Source of the DNA: Onchocerca lupi
Taxonomy: Eukaryota; Nematoda; Chromadorea; Rhabditida; Onchocercidae
Length of the DNA: 64,000 nucleotides
Reading direction: 5' to 3'
Assembly: GCA_028564675.1 (NCBI GenBank)
Contig: JAOVVO010000159.1
Coordinates: forward strand, 1-64,000
Position numbers and translations under genes: made by a program. Below the pieces are notes generated by a model. The model ran no database searches, was not told the DNA's origin, and saw only the letters and a program-made list of their open reading frames with translations. Shown here piece by piece: positions 40,168 to 52,700 of this stretch (within the stretch, counting starts at the first letter, position 1; every line of letters starts with the position of its first letter).

Positions 40168-43100
40168 TCTTAGGTATTTGCGAAAAAAGATGAAAATTAT
40201 GAAATGCGAAAGAGGAAAAAATACATATTCAAATCATTCATTAATTTACTTCCATTTTAATTAATTAATATTATTTTTCATTGTTTTTTATGATGTTGAA
40301 TAACAAAAATAACAATTACATATCAAGTATTCGCAAAAAAAGTAAGAAAAATAAGAAATGGAGAAATGAAAAAAAAATATACATGTCATGTATATGAATT
40401 ATTTATTAATTTATAATGGCATTTTCTGCATTTTAATTAATTAACATTATTATAATTTAATTTTAATTTAATCTCTATTAGATTGGTTGTTTTAGCATTA
40501 ATTTTTATATTGAATTTAACTGAACTAGAAAAATAATAAATGAAAATACTAAAATACATATGGGTATTCGAATTATTTATTAATTTGTATTTTTTGAATA
40601 ATTGTTTTCATCTTATTTAAGCCAGCAATTTATCATAATTCAGCTTAAGTTACTATTATATCTTATATTATACTAATTAATATATCATAGAAATGAAGTA
40701 ATGGAAATTGTAAGAAAAAAAAAATGGAAATTAATTTTTATTATTTATTCATAACAATCAATTTGTTTATTTAATTTAAATCATCTCATATTCCGACTAT
40801 TTCATTCCAATACATTTAATAAATAATTTCCATTCATTTTATAATTTCCATTTACATTTTTCATTTTAATCTCTTGTAAACTAAAGTTGATATCAGTCAA
40901 TCTATGAAATTATTTACAGCTATCAAACAAAAGAATAGCGAAACTAAATTATTATTCAAATTTCTTACTGATTCTCTTTTCTAATAAAATTTTTCATGGC
41001 AATTTAATTATTTACCAATTTTGTTGGGACCAAATCCTTACCTTTGTGCAATATTAAATTATTCTAGTAATTAAATTATTTTAAGCTTTTGCAATTATGT
41101 CTTCTAGCAAAATCCTTACTAAATTTAATTTGATCAGTATTCATTTATTTCGATTATTCACAATTATAATCCAGAATTCTTATTGCTAAAATACTTGGCA
41201 TTCTAAAAATTAAAATATTTTTTGAATTGGCAAAATTGAAGGAACAAATTTTTTTAATTATAAAAATTATATGTTTTGTATTATTTCATAAAAATATTCG
41301 CGAAAAAAAAAAATTGTTTTTAAGAAAAAATTCTTTTTTCTTGAATTATACAAAATTTTTTTCTTATAACACATAACATTCTTTTGTTTTTTATTTTAAA
41401 AAAGCAATTTCAACGATGTAAATATTTTCTCCTCTTTGAATGAAATGAATTTTTGAAAGCATATCATTTCATACGAGAAATTGTTCAAAACAAAATATTT
41501 ATAATATCATTTATTAAAAAAAATCATCTTTAAAAAGACATTTTTATGATTCCAATTATTTTTTCCTTTTCTTGTTTACTAAAAAAAATTTATAAAATTT
41601 TATTCTAAAAATATCTAATGAACTTTTCTCTTTCCTTTTTTGTAGTTTTTTCCATTCTGTAAAAGATTCAAAATTTTATGTTAAAAATATTTGATAGAAT
41701 TTAAATATGTTAATTTTACTCCTTTACTAATACAAAAGAATTTATATAATTTAACAAATAATTTATGTAATATATTGTTACATTATATTTAATTGATTTA
41801 TAACAAAAAAATAGTTAAATTATTTCGTTTAGCTTAAATTAATTTGATTCATTTATCAGCGGGAATAATTATGCAAATTTTTGCAATCTCATTTATCATG
41901 AAAAATTCTAATCCAAAAAATAGGCTATAGTTTGCATATTTCATTTAAATTCAAATATTTGCTACATATAAACTTAGATAAATACCTACGTGCACTCACG
42001 CATACATCTACGCCAACGCTCACGTGCGCACTCACGCGCAAACTCACGTATACACCCACACAAATGAAACGCTTACCTACACACAGGTTTAGTGATATAA
42101 TTAAAATTGAAATTAATTCATTCATTTCGAAAGAAAGGTGAGAAAAGAGGTGGGACAAGAAGTTTAATTATATAAATTTGCAACGTTAGAATTGACAAGG
42201 CACGTGGTGACACGAAATTTTCAGCTATGAATATTTCGTGAATCGATTTAATTTTTCTGAAATTTTCTATCAATTTTCATTTTTTTTTTTCACTTTTTAT
42301 CTCTTCTTTTTCTTTAGTTATACAAAAAGAAATGTGGTAAAAAAAACTTTATAATTAATAATCTTAATAGAAATATCATATCTTAAAATTGAAACTTTAA
42401 TGCTAAATTAAAGAAAGATTGTCGATAGATTATAAATATATGATTACTTTCTTAATATGATGATAATTAAAATTAATTGAAGAAATGAGAGAAATACTAA
42501 TGAATCTGGAAAAGCATTGATTAATAATGATAATAATATTATTTTTATCATTATTATAATTTTATATGCAAATGTTATAATTTAATTCCAAATTTATAAT
42601 TCCATTTCAATTTTTTTGATTTCAAGCAAGGAGAAAAAAAAAAGTGTATTTATAAGTAATGATATCATGCAACTAGTATATTCATTTATCATTTTTTTAA
42701 TATTTCATTTCAATTTTATTATTTCGATAAAAATAATTTTAATTAATTTTTTTAAAAATTATTTTTAAAACACATCTTTACATTTTTTTTCTTCTGATTC
42801 ATAGCAAAAAGAGGCAAAAAAAAAAAAAAAAATTGTACTTTTAAAAAGAATTTAAAAAAAAAAAAGTGGAAAATTTAGCATTCAAACATTTTGTTCGATA
42901 ATTTCTCGCTAGAATAACAAAAATGCTTTAACTTTTGCCAATCATTTATATTTTTGGAAAAAAACAAAATTTCTAGAAATGCCTTAACTTCCATTGATTA
43001 TTTTATATTTCTGCAAACTTTATTGCAAAAAATTGAAACAACTTTACGAAATTCGCTATTAATTTTGGAAATTTCGCAAAGTTTTTTTTTTTTTCGAATG

Positions 43101-43373
43101 AATTAGAATTACATTATCTATGTAAACTGATAAAAATATTACCATCTTCAATTGTTTCGTAATGTTTGCCATATTATTGTTTGATTTTGATTTCATTGCT
43201 AGCATTTTTGATTTTACACGAAATTTCCGATTGTTTTTGGTAAAATCGGAATGACGAGAAATTGTGGAGTACTGATAGTAGTTAGGTCGAGATTCAGATA
43301 ATTGCTTTAATGGATAAATAATGAATGAATTGGCATAGTCGGATCCGGAATTGAATTCTACACCTCTTTTCAT
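33700..43373 (-). CDS. Four-membrane-segment protein, six exons, family not recognised
   Basis: Exons (minus): 43143-43373 from the first in-frame ATG, 38074-38216, 37818-37920, 35975-36229, 34083-34265 and 33700-33807, with stop TAA at 33702-33700. All joins have GT/AG ends and matching phases, giving 340 residues. Residues 1-145 are hydrophilic and cytosolic-like, with an Arg/Lys/Ser-rich start. Predicted membrane segments lie at about 150-173 (ending in exon 4), 215-237 (FATFATTIILIITIILHII), 245-266 (CICYSFCAVPFLLFVFGLEI) and 298-320. The loop between segments 3 and 4 holds two Cys (about 269 and 296) that could pair; the first loop is about 40 residues. The short tail ends DKMDAFL. This is claudin/tetraspanin-like topology, but no signature motif was seen. 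The frame stays open upstream of the ATG to 43448, so a further 5' exon is possible. Intron 1 is about 4.9 kb. Confidence 0.8.
34640..35240 (+). other. GC-raised patches inside intron 4 of the tetraspan gene
   Basis: Two patches stand out in the intron between 34266 and 35974. The first (about 34650-34830) has a plus-strand frame reading FPFDREYGKSPKIIITNEKQ, then a TGA, then NMFPSKILNEETNILKKKK. The second (about 34975-35110) has frames reading PFKSHILPCPPRDTTNVLK and ERYHKCSQALQSTKHMIF. No splice structure or family was recognised. They may be remains of an inserted sequence. Confidence 0.25.
35742..35900 (-). pseudogene. Decayed tandem copy of the 3' part of exon 4
   Basis: This intronic stretch matches 35932-36090 at an offset of about 190 bp. 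Matching strings include ATTTGCATCGATATAATTAT against ATTTGCACCAATATAATTGT, and AATCGTTATCATCAATATGA against GATCGTTATTATCAATATTA. The source copy contains the end of exon 4 (second membrane segment) and its donor. In the duplicate, the matching minus-strand frame has stops and the donor GT is changed (GCAAAA), so it cannot serve as an alternative exon. Confidence 0.65.
39990..40167. repeat. (AAT)n microsatellite, imperfect, about 180 bp
   Basis: A run of AAT/ATA trinucleotides with AAC, AGT and ATT interruptions. It is the longest simple repeat of period 3 in the window, inside intron 1 of the tetraspan gene. Confidence 0.9.
41985..42085. repeat. Decayed CACG/CACA-type simple repeat
   Basis: Strings such as CACTCACGCATACATC, CTCACGTGCGCACTCACGCG and ACTCACGTATACACCCACAC recur over about 100 bp. 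This is CG-rich compared with everything around it. The ORFs on both strands here (Thr/Leu-rich plus, Val/Ser-rich minus) follow from the repeat and are not taken as genes. Confidence 0.7.
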
Positions 43374-44718
43374 TATTCTAAATATCGACTTCCGCTTGCT
43401 CGACCGCTTAACAATGGTAATTTCCAAACTTTTCCTGCCAAACTTTCATCGATACTATTGTGTGTGAAATTGCATGAAATTAAATTTTCATAAATAGCAT
43501 TTGCATCAATGAATAAAACTATTTCATTCATTTGTCATAAACATCTATAATTATCTGGAAATAAATAATTGGAAATTGATAATTCGAATACATATAATTA
43601 TTTAAAATAAAAATATAAAAATCAAGCGATGCATGCTAAATTATTAGCAAAATGAGAATGTCTGAAAATTGTTAATTCGAATATATTTATCTAAGATAAA
43701 AATAAAATCAAAAAATTCATATAGTAAATTATTAGCACTAAAATGATATGTAATATTGATAATATTGATTAAATGATAATTTTCCAGATATGAAGCAGTA
43801 ATGTTTAATAAAAAAATGGAAATAAGCAATTAGCGTTTAATTTCACTTACCTAACATTTCAATTTTAAATCAAAATAATTAAAATATTTGTTAACCCAAA
43901 AAAAAAAAATATTATATTTATTAAATGATAAAAGGTATAAATAAATTAAAATTATTGGATATTAAATCGATAAGAAAAAAATAAGCAGTTTTTTGCATTT
44001 ATTTAATATTTAATCTTAAATCAAACTTAACTTAAATCTTAAAAAAAAAAAAAGAAAAGCAATCAATGATTTGTCCATTTATTATGCAGAAATGATATAT
44101 TTAAAAGTAAAAATAAGAATTGGATTTAACTTAATTTCAATTCAAATAATTCTAACTTTTCTAAAAACATTGCAAAACAATTGATTTGATGTTATTTTAA
44201 ATAGTTTTTAATTCAATGTTAAATTTAGAGCAAACTTTTTTTTCTTTCTCCTCTTCCAATATACAGCAACATTTTGACGTTTTCATTTTTGTTGTTATCA
44301 TTTTATTTGCATTTTTATTTTTTATCACATCATCTTATCTTTTTATTTCAAAATTACATCATTTTATCCATTTCTCCTTTTCTTTTCTTTTATTTTTTAT
44401 TTTCTTTTAATATGTCTTTTTTTTTTCGCATCTTTTACTGAATTTTTTTAACTTAAAAATTCGTAAATATTTCGCACGAAATTATGAACATTATAAATTG
44501 GTGCGACAATTTACAACTTCATCAAAATAATTTTGATATTATCATATATATGAGAAAATGCAAAAAGAAAATGAATAAACAAATAAATTATATAATAAGA
44601 TTTCATAAATTTTAGTTATATAGAATTATGAAAATACTATGAATGGAATGTTTCAATTAATTAAATTTATTAGAAATTTTATCAAAATTTTTAAATACCT
44701 GAAATATGACATTTCATT

Positions 44719-44753
44719 AGAGAGAAAGAGAGAGAGAGAAAGAGAGAGAGAAA
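44719..44753. repeat. (GA)n microsatellite
   Basis: AGAGA with occasional AAA interruptions. Simple repeat only. Confidence 0.9.
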
Positions 44754-44895
44754 TTAAAGCACATTAAAGTTAATAAATTTTCGAAATTCCTTTAGTTTTT
44801 TTCAGGTTAATTCACTTCGACTTTTTACGGTATTTATTCTACTATTTCATTTATTTACTTCATTTACGCAAATCAATGATTTTATGAGTTTATTT

Positions 44896-45235
44896 CGTAG
44901 TATAATTTGAAGTTTTCTCTCAATACCTGATTTGTGTGCATTATAATAATATCAAAATTAACCAAAAAATAAAAAATATTTGAAATTGAAAAAAAAATGG
45001 ATTTATAATAATCGAAATTAATGATTTCAAGATTAAATAAGGAGATTTAGGACATGAAATTATCATTATTTTGTATAATTTGAAACACTGTTTCAATGTA
45101 CAATTTCGGTGCATCATAATGACATCAGAACTAACGAAAAAAAAATAAAAATATTTAAAATTATAAAAAAAATATGGATTAACAAAAAATTTGAAATTTT
45201 GAGATTAAACAAGCCGAAATTCAAGATTTCAAGAT
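44896..45235. repeat. Diverged tandem duplication, about 174-bp offset
   Basis: The segment from about 44896 to 45055 is repeated, with many changes, from about 45070 to 45235. Matching landmarks are GTATAATTTGAAG/GTATAATTTGAAA, GTGCATTATAATAATATCA/GTGCATCATAATGACATCA, and a late AAATTAATGATTTCAAGATTAAA/AAATTTGAAATTTTGAGATTAAA pair. No coding potential. Confidence 0.6.
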
Positions 45236-45765
45236 CAAATAAAATGAAATTGGAATAACTGGAATTGAATTTAATATTATCAACTAGAAAAAAGCAAAAT
45301 TTTTGAATTTTTAAAAACTTCTTTTAATAACACCTTTCATCAAGTTAAAATTCAATCATTAAATTGAAAATTGGAGTTTGTCTTATCGAATTTCGATTGC
45401 ATTACAAAATTTTTCATATATTTTGTAATTCAATAGAATATCTGTTTGATAAGATTGCTTCATAGCTATATTGTAAAAATTAATATTATTGATTTAAAAT
45501 TAAATTCGAATATCATAGCTGAAAAATTTTTTAAAAAATTCAATTTTATTCATTTTTCCAGGAAGCTTTATTTATTTGAAAGAATAAATTTTGACGTATA
45601 TAATCCATAATAATATAATTTTCAATGAAAGAAAAAAAAAGAAAGAAAGAAAAAAAGAAAAAAGGAAAAAATCGGGCCAAGAGCGGAAACAATTCATGAA
45701 GCAAACCAAAAAAATGTTCTGAATGAATACTTGAAGAAAAAAACATGAAAAAAAAAAAAAAAAAC

Positions 45766-45840
45766 TGCCTAGCTGAAAAAATTGTCCAGTAGAAAAACAT
45801 GCCTAGCTGAAAAAATTGCCCAGTTGAAAAAAAAATGCCT
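45766..45840. repeat. Tandem repeat, 34-36 bp unit
   Basis: The unit TGCCTAGCTGAAAAAATTG plus YCCAGTWGAAAAA starts at 45766 and 45800, with a partial third copy at 45836. The minus-strand ORF across it (45546-45800) is low-complexity. Confidence 0.8.
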
Positions 45841-47332
45841 AGCGTGATTATATCAGTTCAGCAAGAAAAAAAAATGCCACCATAAATTTTACTAAAAGCC
45901 TTTTGAAATAGTAAAATCCTTTTTAAACTTGTAAATAGATTATTAATCTTGATTGTCATTATTTGATATTTTGATTATTTATTTTATATTTAAAAGATGA
46001 TTAAAAATGATGATTTTTACATGATAATTATCACTAGTAAATACTATTAATTAATTAATCAAGAAGAAAGTTGCTAAAACTAAGAAATAGTTTGCATATT
46101 AAAATTTCTCATTAAATTTTCCAAAATTAGAATAAAAATATAACCAATATTTTGGGGGAAAAAAAAAGGCTAGATAAAACAGGGAAATTTAAAAAGTAGT
46201 AAAATTTTATTTCGCATTTCAAATTTTGCAAATGATTAAAAAAAATTTTTTTCAATTATACAAAAAGGATTTTTAAATTTTTAATCAGAAGTCTCTAACC
46301 GAATATATTCAACTACGAAATTTATTCGAAAGTGTGATAATCTATCGCAAATTTTAAAGAGTTAGTGTTAGGGAAAGATAAAAAAAAAAAAAAAAAAACG
46401 ATAAGCAAAATAACTGATTAGTCGACTGATAATTTCGAAATTTAATAACAAATTATTTGTCATCATTTATGATAAATTTCAATCAGTTTTATCACTTCAA
46501 ATGTATAAGTTATTCCATTTGACATGTGTATTTATTTATTTAGATTTTATCTTTTTGATAATTTTTAATTTTTAGAAAAATTTTTCAATCAAAAAAAAAC
46601 ATTTTTTTTAATCGAAAATTTATTTATTCTTATTTGATTAAAAAAAAAAAAGAAATGAAACAATTTTTTTTTCTATTTCAATGCCAACAATAAGAAACTC
46701 TTGCGTAAAAAAAAAGTTAAAGAAAAAAATTGCGAAAACAAATCATGATATTTAATTCTTAATTTATAATAAAAAAAAAAAAGAAAAAAAAAGTAAGCAA
46801 TTGCTTAACTGAACGAGTAAATCAAAAAATTGATAACAATTTCAGTTCAAATTTTAAAAATTCATGGCTCCTTCGCTTCTTGGCCACTTATAAACATATA
46901 TATATAAATACTAAATATGTTATTTTTTTCTTAAATTAGAATTAGAAACTTGATAGAGTAGAAGTATAAATTATAAACTTGTCCATTTTCTTAATATACA
47001 AATACTTTTATATAAGCCTAGTTAGTATATGGCACATTTTCTACTTGGCTTCCGATTCTATCTTTCAAAACATTTCCTGTCCAATTCGTAGTTTAACAGC
47101 AGCTTATTTTACAACTTTTTTTTTTTTTATAAAATGGCTTACTGAATATTTAAAAAACAAAAAGTTTATCAAATTTAAAAAATTTATTAAGTAATAAAAT
47201 TTCAAATGTTAAATTTTTATGCATATTATCTAAATAATTTTGACGAATGAATTGAAAAAAAATATACACCAAAACTACTCATTAAATCCTTTTCCTTTTT
47301 TTTTTTTTCAAGTATAATACCATTTCAATTAT

Positions 47333-47367
<35 letters not shown>

Positions 47368-48488
47368 TTTTTGAAGAAAATTTATTCGGAAAAATTTGAA
47401 AATTTCATTTCGGAAACAGAAAACAATATTAAATTTGAATAAATAACGATTGAAAAAAAAAGATTCAGAAATAGTTCTAAAACAAATTTTTTTCTTTTTT
47501 TTTTTTTTTGATAATATTTTAACGAATATAAAATGAAATTTATTTCAAAAAAATGAAAAATTTATTGATTATTATTCATATGCTATTCTATATGAGATAA
47601 TTATCAATAATTATTAGTTGTAATCGTTTTAATATTTAGTATTTAATATTTAGCATTATTATCGTCAAATAAATTCATCAGCTAGAAAATTTTCAATATC
47701 AACTAATTATTATAAAATCTTTGCCAATCAATTAAATAGCATACCTATGTCTCGTACTTTACGATTAGATTTGTTAATTAATTCCCATCTTTTTGAAAAT
47801 ACATATTAGATGTATGTGCATCTATGTAATTAAATGCAAATGCAATGAAATTTAATCTTAAATATAATGGGGGAAAAATTCGGATAAAAAAATTATTGCT
47901 ATTTTGAAAGTAAAATTTCAAAATTTAGCTAATTCATCTTTTCCTCGTTTTTTTTTTTTTTTTTTTTTATTCAATTTTTCATCTATTTGAAGATATTTTC
48001 CAGATAGAGTAAAATTAATGATTAAGGCATTGAAAGAAAAAAAAAAAAGAAAAAAGAAGAAATATTGAAGAGTTTAGATAATTTCATCGAATCAGCAAAA
48101 CATTTAATAGAAAATTCTATCCATAATAGAATAATTTAATGTAATAAGTAAGTTGAAAATAATTTATCAATCGATGAAATCATAAATTAGAATCATTTCT
48201 AAACAATAAGTAGTCTATTTTTCATTAATATTATGTCTTATCATTTATCATTATATTATAACTATGAAATTAAATTTATTAAAGATTTAAATTGAAATCT
48301 AATCAAAAGTTCAGTTAGATGAATATTAAAATGATTATAGAATTTGATGATATATGAACGGATATTATGCTTTTATGTCATTATCGTATTAGAGACTAAA
48401 TCCGTTAGAAAAATCACGTTGTTAAAGAAAATAATCAATTTAAGTTATATTGGAAACATCTAATATAATTTGATATTACTAATATACT

Positions 48489-48513
48489 TATATATATATA
48501 TATATATATATAT
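48489..48513. repeat. (TA)n microsatellite
   Basis: About twelve TA dinucleotides. Simple repeat only. Confidence 0.9.
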
Positions 48514-48737
48514 GGACAAACAAGTATAATAATTTCAACAGATTTTTAGTAGCAATCATGATAAAATTGGGAGGCCTGAGATATCTTAATGAATATTAAC
48601 CGAAATTTTACCGGAATTTGAAAACAAAAATATCAATGAAAAATCTTTTGCAAATATTCACTTGAAATTTGAATTGTTGTAACAAGCACGACTTAAATAA
48701 TATGAAATTTATTTGATGAATATAACTTTCATGAGAT

Positions 48738-48945
48738 TTAACAATGCTTTTTAACCAGGCTAACGAGAAATAGTACAAAGCATAAAGGAAAATGGAAACA
48801 GATGGGTAATAATGCAATTAGAATTGCGAACACTGAAAAGAGAAAAAAAAAATCGAAAACCAATTCATCTACTTCTCTTGGCCTTTCCTCAGATATACAT
48901 TCATTTTTCAGTTTCGTTAAAAACGGATAATTTTTTTTCTCCTTT

Positions 48946-48980
<35 letters not shown>

Positions 48981-49383
48981 AAGCAATATTTGAATCTACA
49001 AAAATTTTGACATATTATCAGCTAACGATTTCTTTTAAGACAAGTTAGATCAGCAAAAAAAATAATAAAGACTGTTTATTAGTTCGAAAATATTACAGAT
49101 CAGATTCCAGTTAATCCAGTGATAAATAAAATAAATAGACACTTCAATGGAATTTAAGAACAAAGATGATAAATGACAATAGTATTGGAAAGAATTTTAA
49201 AGAGATCAAAATCATGTTGAAAAACTGACTGAAAGATAAAGAAATGAGGCCAAAACATTTTGAAATAAAATCTATATTTGAAAGACCTTCTTGCCGGCAA
49301 TAAATTTTTACCTTGAAAATTCTGAAGATTGAAAAAAGGTGTTTTTTTTTTTTTTTTTTTTTTTGCAATAGTAAAAACTGCAA
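48738..49383 (-). other. Possible small membrane-protein exons downstream of septin
   Basis: Two minus-strand frames look better than background. One (about 49150-49340) begins at a CTTCAG acceptor-like site and reads RIFKVKIYCRQEGLSNIDF. The other (48738 to about 48930) reads NECISEERPREVDELVFD and then, across a T run that also forms a strong CTCTTTTCAG acceptor, a hydrophobic stretch FAILIALLPICFHFPLCFV ending LVKKHC and a stop. The second would make a C-terminal membrane anchor with an acidic segment before it. There is no ATG, and no consistent exon chain could be built. It may be a small gene or chance in a slightly GC-richer area. Confidence 0.22.
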
Positions 49384-49483
49384 AATTGGATTAGTTCAAT
49401 GAATTATTTTTGTACTAGCAATCTAATCTGAGAAAGACTATGTCTCATATTAGATGGTAAATATAAAGACAATTCATAAAACT

Positions 49484-49489
49484 TTTATT
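49484..49489 (-). terminator. Polyadenylation signal of septin gene
   Basis: AATAAA on the minus strand about 240 nt after the septin stop codon. It is the first canonical signal downstream. Confidence 0.55.
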
Positions 49490-49490
49490 A

Positions 49491-49612
49491 TCAATATAGG
49501 CCGTTCTTTATGGCTTTGAAAAGAAGCTGATTTTCAGATATGGCTCCGATAGGAAGTCCGTAACAAGTCAGATATACACAGATCAATCCTGTAATAAGTT
49601 CTCCAAACCTCA
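49491..49612 (-). other. Open frame in septin 3' UTR, possible alternative terminal exon
   Basis: Between the septin stop (49725) and its AATAAA signal lies a 40-codon open frame (FTLRFGELITGLICVYLTCY, then GLPIGAISENQLLFKAIKN, then a stop) with no ATG. An ATTACAG acceptor-like site ends at 49593. If septin exon 10 (phase 2) joined there, a different short tail (RIDLCISDLLRTSYRS) would result. Neither is proven; it may just be 3' UTR. Confidence 0.25.
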
Positions 49613-49724
49613 GTGTAAATTATTTTTAGCAATTACAGTTTCCAAAGAAAATTTCGTAAAAAGTGATACATTTAAGAACGGTTAAAAAAAACAGAAATCC
49701 TTTAGTATTGCACGAAACTGGCAG

Positions 49725-52700
49725 TTAGTTTTTGAAAATCCCACCGAGTCCCTTTTTCATGCGAGACGACTTTTCGGACGGCGAGCTCCTGAAATGGACC
49801 AAATAAACAATTATCCAAGAGTCATCATAAGTTTCATTCTAGTTACTATAATTTCTACTATATTGAGCACCATGGGAAAAGAAATTAGACACTGTAGCAT
49901 AAGAAATCTTGCATAGTTAGTGATAGTTTTTGCTCTTAGAGTAGAAAATTATCAACCTGGAGTCTTGTCGTGAAATAGTTCCAGTGCTTCGACGTAATTC
50001 AACCACTTCGCTCATCAGATGCTCCAGCGTAAGACGGCGCTCTTGCAAAACTCGACGATTTTCTTTCTCTTTTTCATCCAGCTGCAATTAACTTTCAAAT
50101 TACAGAAAAAGATATTTTTAAATTACACACAAAAAATCAACAGATTTTCAAGATAAAATATATTTCGAAATTTTGTTTTAAAGACAGAATGAGACACTAC
50201 ATTATCAAAAGTTTTAAACAAGCCAAGAAAGCGCAACTTAGAACAACTCAAAAAGACTTTTTCCTAGTTGGTTGGAAAAAATGTTCAGTTCACTGGATTT
50301 AGTTAGCAAGCAGATTGCAACATCAAATTTGATAAAGGAATAAATCCTAAATGAAAGATGCAAAGCCGTATCTGGTACACATTCATCTTAGTACGAGGGG
50401 AAAAAAAATTTTTGCTACTAGCTAAATGATGGCTAATTTCAGTATTTAATTTTGCTGTCAATATTGTAAGCTCTACTATAAAAAATCAAGGCATAATTGA
50501 TGTCATAAAACTGACTTCCGACTGCCGTGCAGCTAACTTTTCTTCGCGTTCCATCACTTTCTCTTCAAAAACCTGGAAAGAAATAATGCATATAAACTGA
50601 AATAATAGAATGAAAACCAATTAGAACATTCACCAAAGTAGACTGTTTGCAAAACTTACTTTTTCCATGCTGCGTTTTCGTTCCTCAAGCTCCTTTTCCT
50701 TGATTTGTTTCTCATGTTCTAATTGCGTAAAAGGATCTCTAGAATGCGACTAACTGAATTTAAAATTGATTCAATAAATCGAAATTGAGAAAAGGTTACA
50801 GTTTTTGCTTAAAAAATATAAATCAAAGACTACTGAGTGGAGCAATTTTGAACTTGCTATATTTAGAAGCCCTTCTACATAAAATAACAAAAATCCAATC
50901 ACTGTACGAATTATTTTATGCATGAATTACTTGACACTTCTATTTTTTAGTAGTAATTTCTCTACTGAATGCTTCGTTGATATAGAAAAAAAAAAAAAAA
51001 AAAAGAATTCAATCACTCGGAAACACATTCCATTCCGAAATGTGACATGAAACGCGAAACTTCACATTATATTATTTTCTTCTTCAAATAGTAATTCACT
51101 CGACGGTCATAGATTACTGATAGCGAATTATGTTAAATATTCCATCCAATTAAAAAAATGTAGTATGATAGTTATGGATTACCTGTCAATCGTATTTTTA
51201 GGTCCCTTGTTTAATTGCCGGTAGCGAAAATTTTCATAATGAACACTACGGGTTACTGCGATTAGATCTATCAAATTCATCCTGAATTTCTTGATTCCTC
51301 ATTATTGGCAGAGTAATAAAAAAAAAAAAAAAAAAAATCCAGCCTGAATCATTGATTAATGAGCCTTCATATCTGATTGTTCAATTTTATTAATGCCATA
51401 AAAATAGTACCTTATGACAGTATCACGCAAAGCGATGAAGTCGTTGTGCTGCAAATTTTCAACCTCAACTGTGCCCCAACTGTAATCTCTCACGCGATGT
51501 CGACGCCCATTAATATCACGAACCTATATTATTTAATATTCAAAAGTCTTTTAATCAAAGAAAAGAGGAAATCCGGAGAAAATCATTATGATGAACCATT
51601 AAAACTACCTGATTACTACCCACAATGGCAAATGGAAACCGCTCACGAAGAGGTCCAAATTGTCTTTTTTCGTCTTCATCTTCGGTATCCGGAAACTTAT
51701 ACAATTTGATACCGCTTTCTTCAATCTCTTTAATTATCTAGAAAAAATGTTACATGATAAATTAAGAAAGATAAAAAATCAATTTAATTATCTAGAAAAA
51801 TGTCACATGACAAATTAAGAACGATAAAAAATCAATGTAAGCGATTATTTCAATTTTTTTTGGCTCTTGAATAGATGCGATATAAATAAAGATTAGACAT
51901 CATAGGCTCAATAGCATGGTGAGAACTGAAGAATTAAAATTAATTTTAACTTTTCAGCTTATTTACAAAGGAATAATGACATACTATACATTAAAAATCT
52001 CAAATTCTTTTGATCTCTTTGAGTTTATATTACGGTGTTGTAGATAAAATTTTTATTTTTTGTATTCGTTCATAAAATTTCAAATTCGGCATACTGTCAC
52101 AACACTGTAGATAGGAAAAAAGAACCAATTTTTTAAATTCTTCACACAAAGATAAGTAAAATGAGCAAAAGACATCAAAAAACTTGGCATTTTTCTTCTA
52201 ACATCATGAACATTATAATTTTAAATATTTTCAACAAATTACTTGGTTTTTGAAATGCGCCAGTTCGCTTACTGTCAATGTATCAGCTTTTGCAATGACT
52301 GGAATTACATTGACACGATCATGAAGCTTCTTCATCATTTCAATGTCAAGTTGTTTTAATCTGAAATTGTTTAATTAATGATCTATTAAGCATTATCTAA
52401 AGTATTCACGGCAATTCAACTAACAAATTTACTTTTCGACACTATTCGGCAAGCAAAACAAGGTTTATACATCTCACAATCGTTTATCAAATAGTTTAAT
52501 CAAAGTTAAATACTTCCTCCTTGAAACCAAAAACAAAAATCTTTACCCATGTCCAGTAGGACTTATGAAATATAGGCAAAGATGCACACGCTTATCAGGA
52601 ATTGTTGCTGCACGTTCAATTTTAGTTTCTTCCGAAAAATAATCCAAGTATTTTTTCTCGATGTAATTTACAATCGGTTCCCAACTGGAATCATGCTTTA

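Larger units (their letters stand above)
38217..43142. other. Large first intron of the tetraspan gene
   Basis: This region holds no recognisable exon. It contains an (AAT)n tract (about 39990-40167), a decayed CA/CACG-type simple repeat (about 41985-42085) and many A/T runs. ORFs at 38831-39073, 39185-39427 and 41925-42158 are low-complexity. Confidence 0.6.
43449..49481. other. Mostly non-coding stretch between tetraspan and septin genes
   Basis: No supported gene. Contents: a (GA)n tract (44719-44753), a diverged tandem duplication (about 44896-45235), a 34-bp tandem repeat (45766-45840), a (TA)n tract (48489-48513), a long poly(A) run (about 47334-47364), and weak minus-strand ORFs at 48738-49383 (listed separately). 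A plus-strand hydrophobic ORF at 46979-47194 is not supported by a start or splice context. Confidence 0.5.

Noticed and set aside
41925..42158. Val/Ser- and Thr/Leu-rich ORFs on both strands
   Set aside because: They arise from the CACG-type simple repeat.
46979..47194. 71-residue hydrophobic plus-strand ORF
   Set aside because: No ATG at the start, no splice context, ends in Lys/Phe low complexity; not enough to call a gene.
51377..51709. 110-residue plus-strand ORF
   Set aside because: Antisense of septin exons 5-6 with the intron between them.
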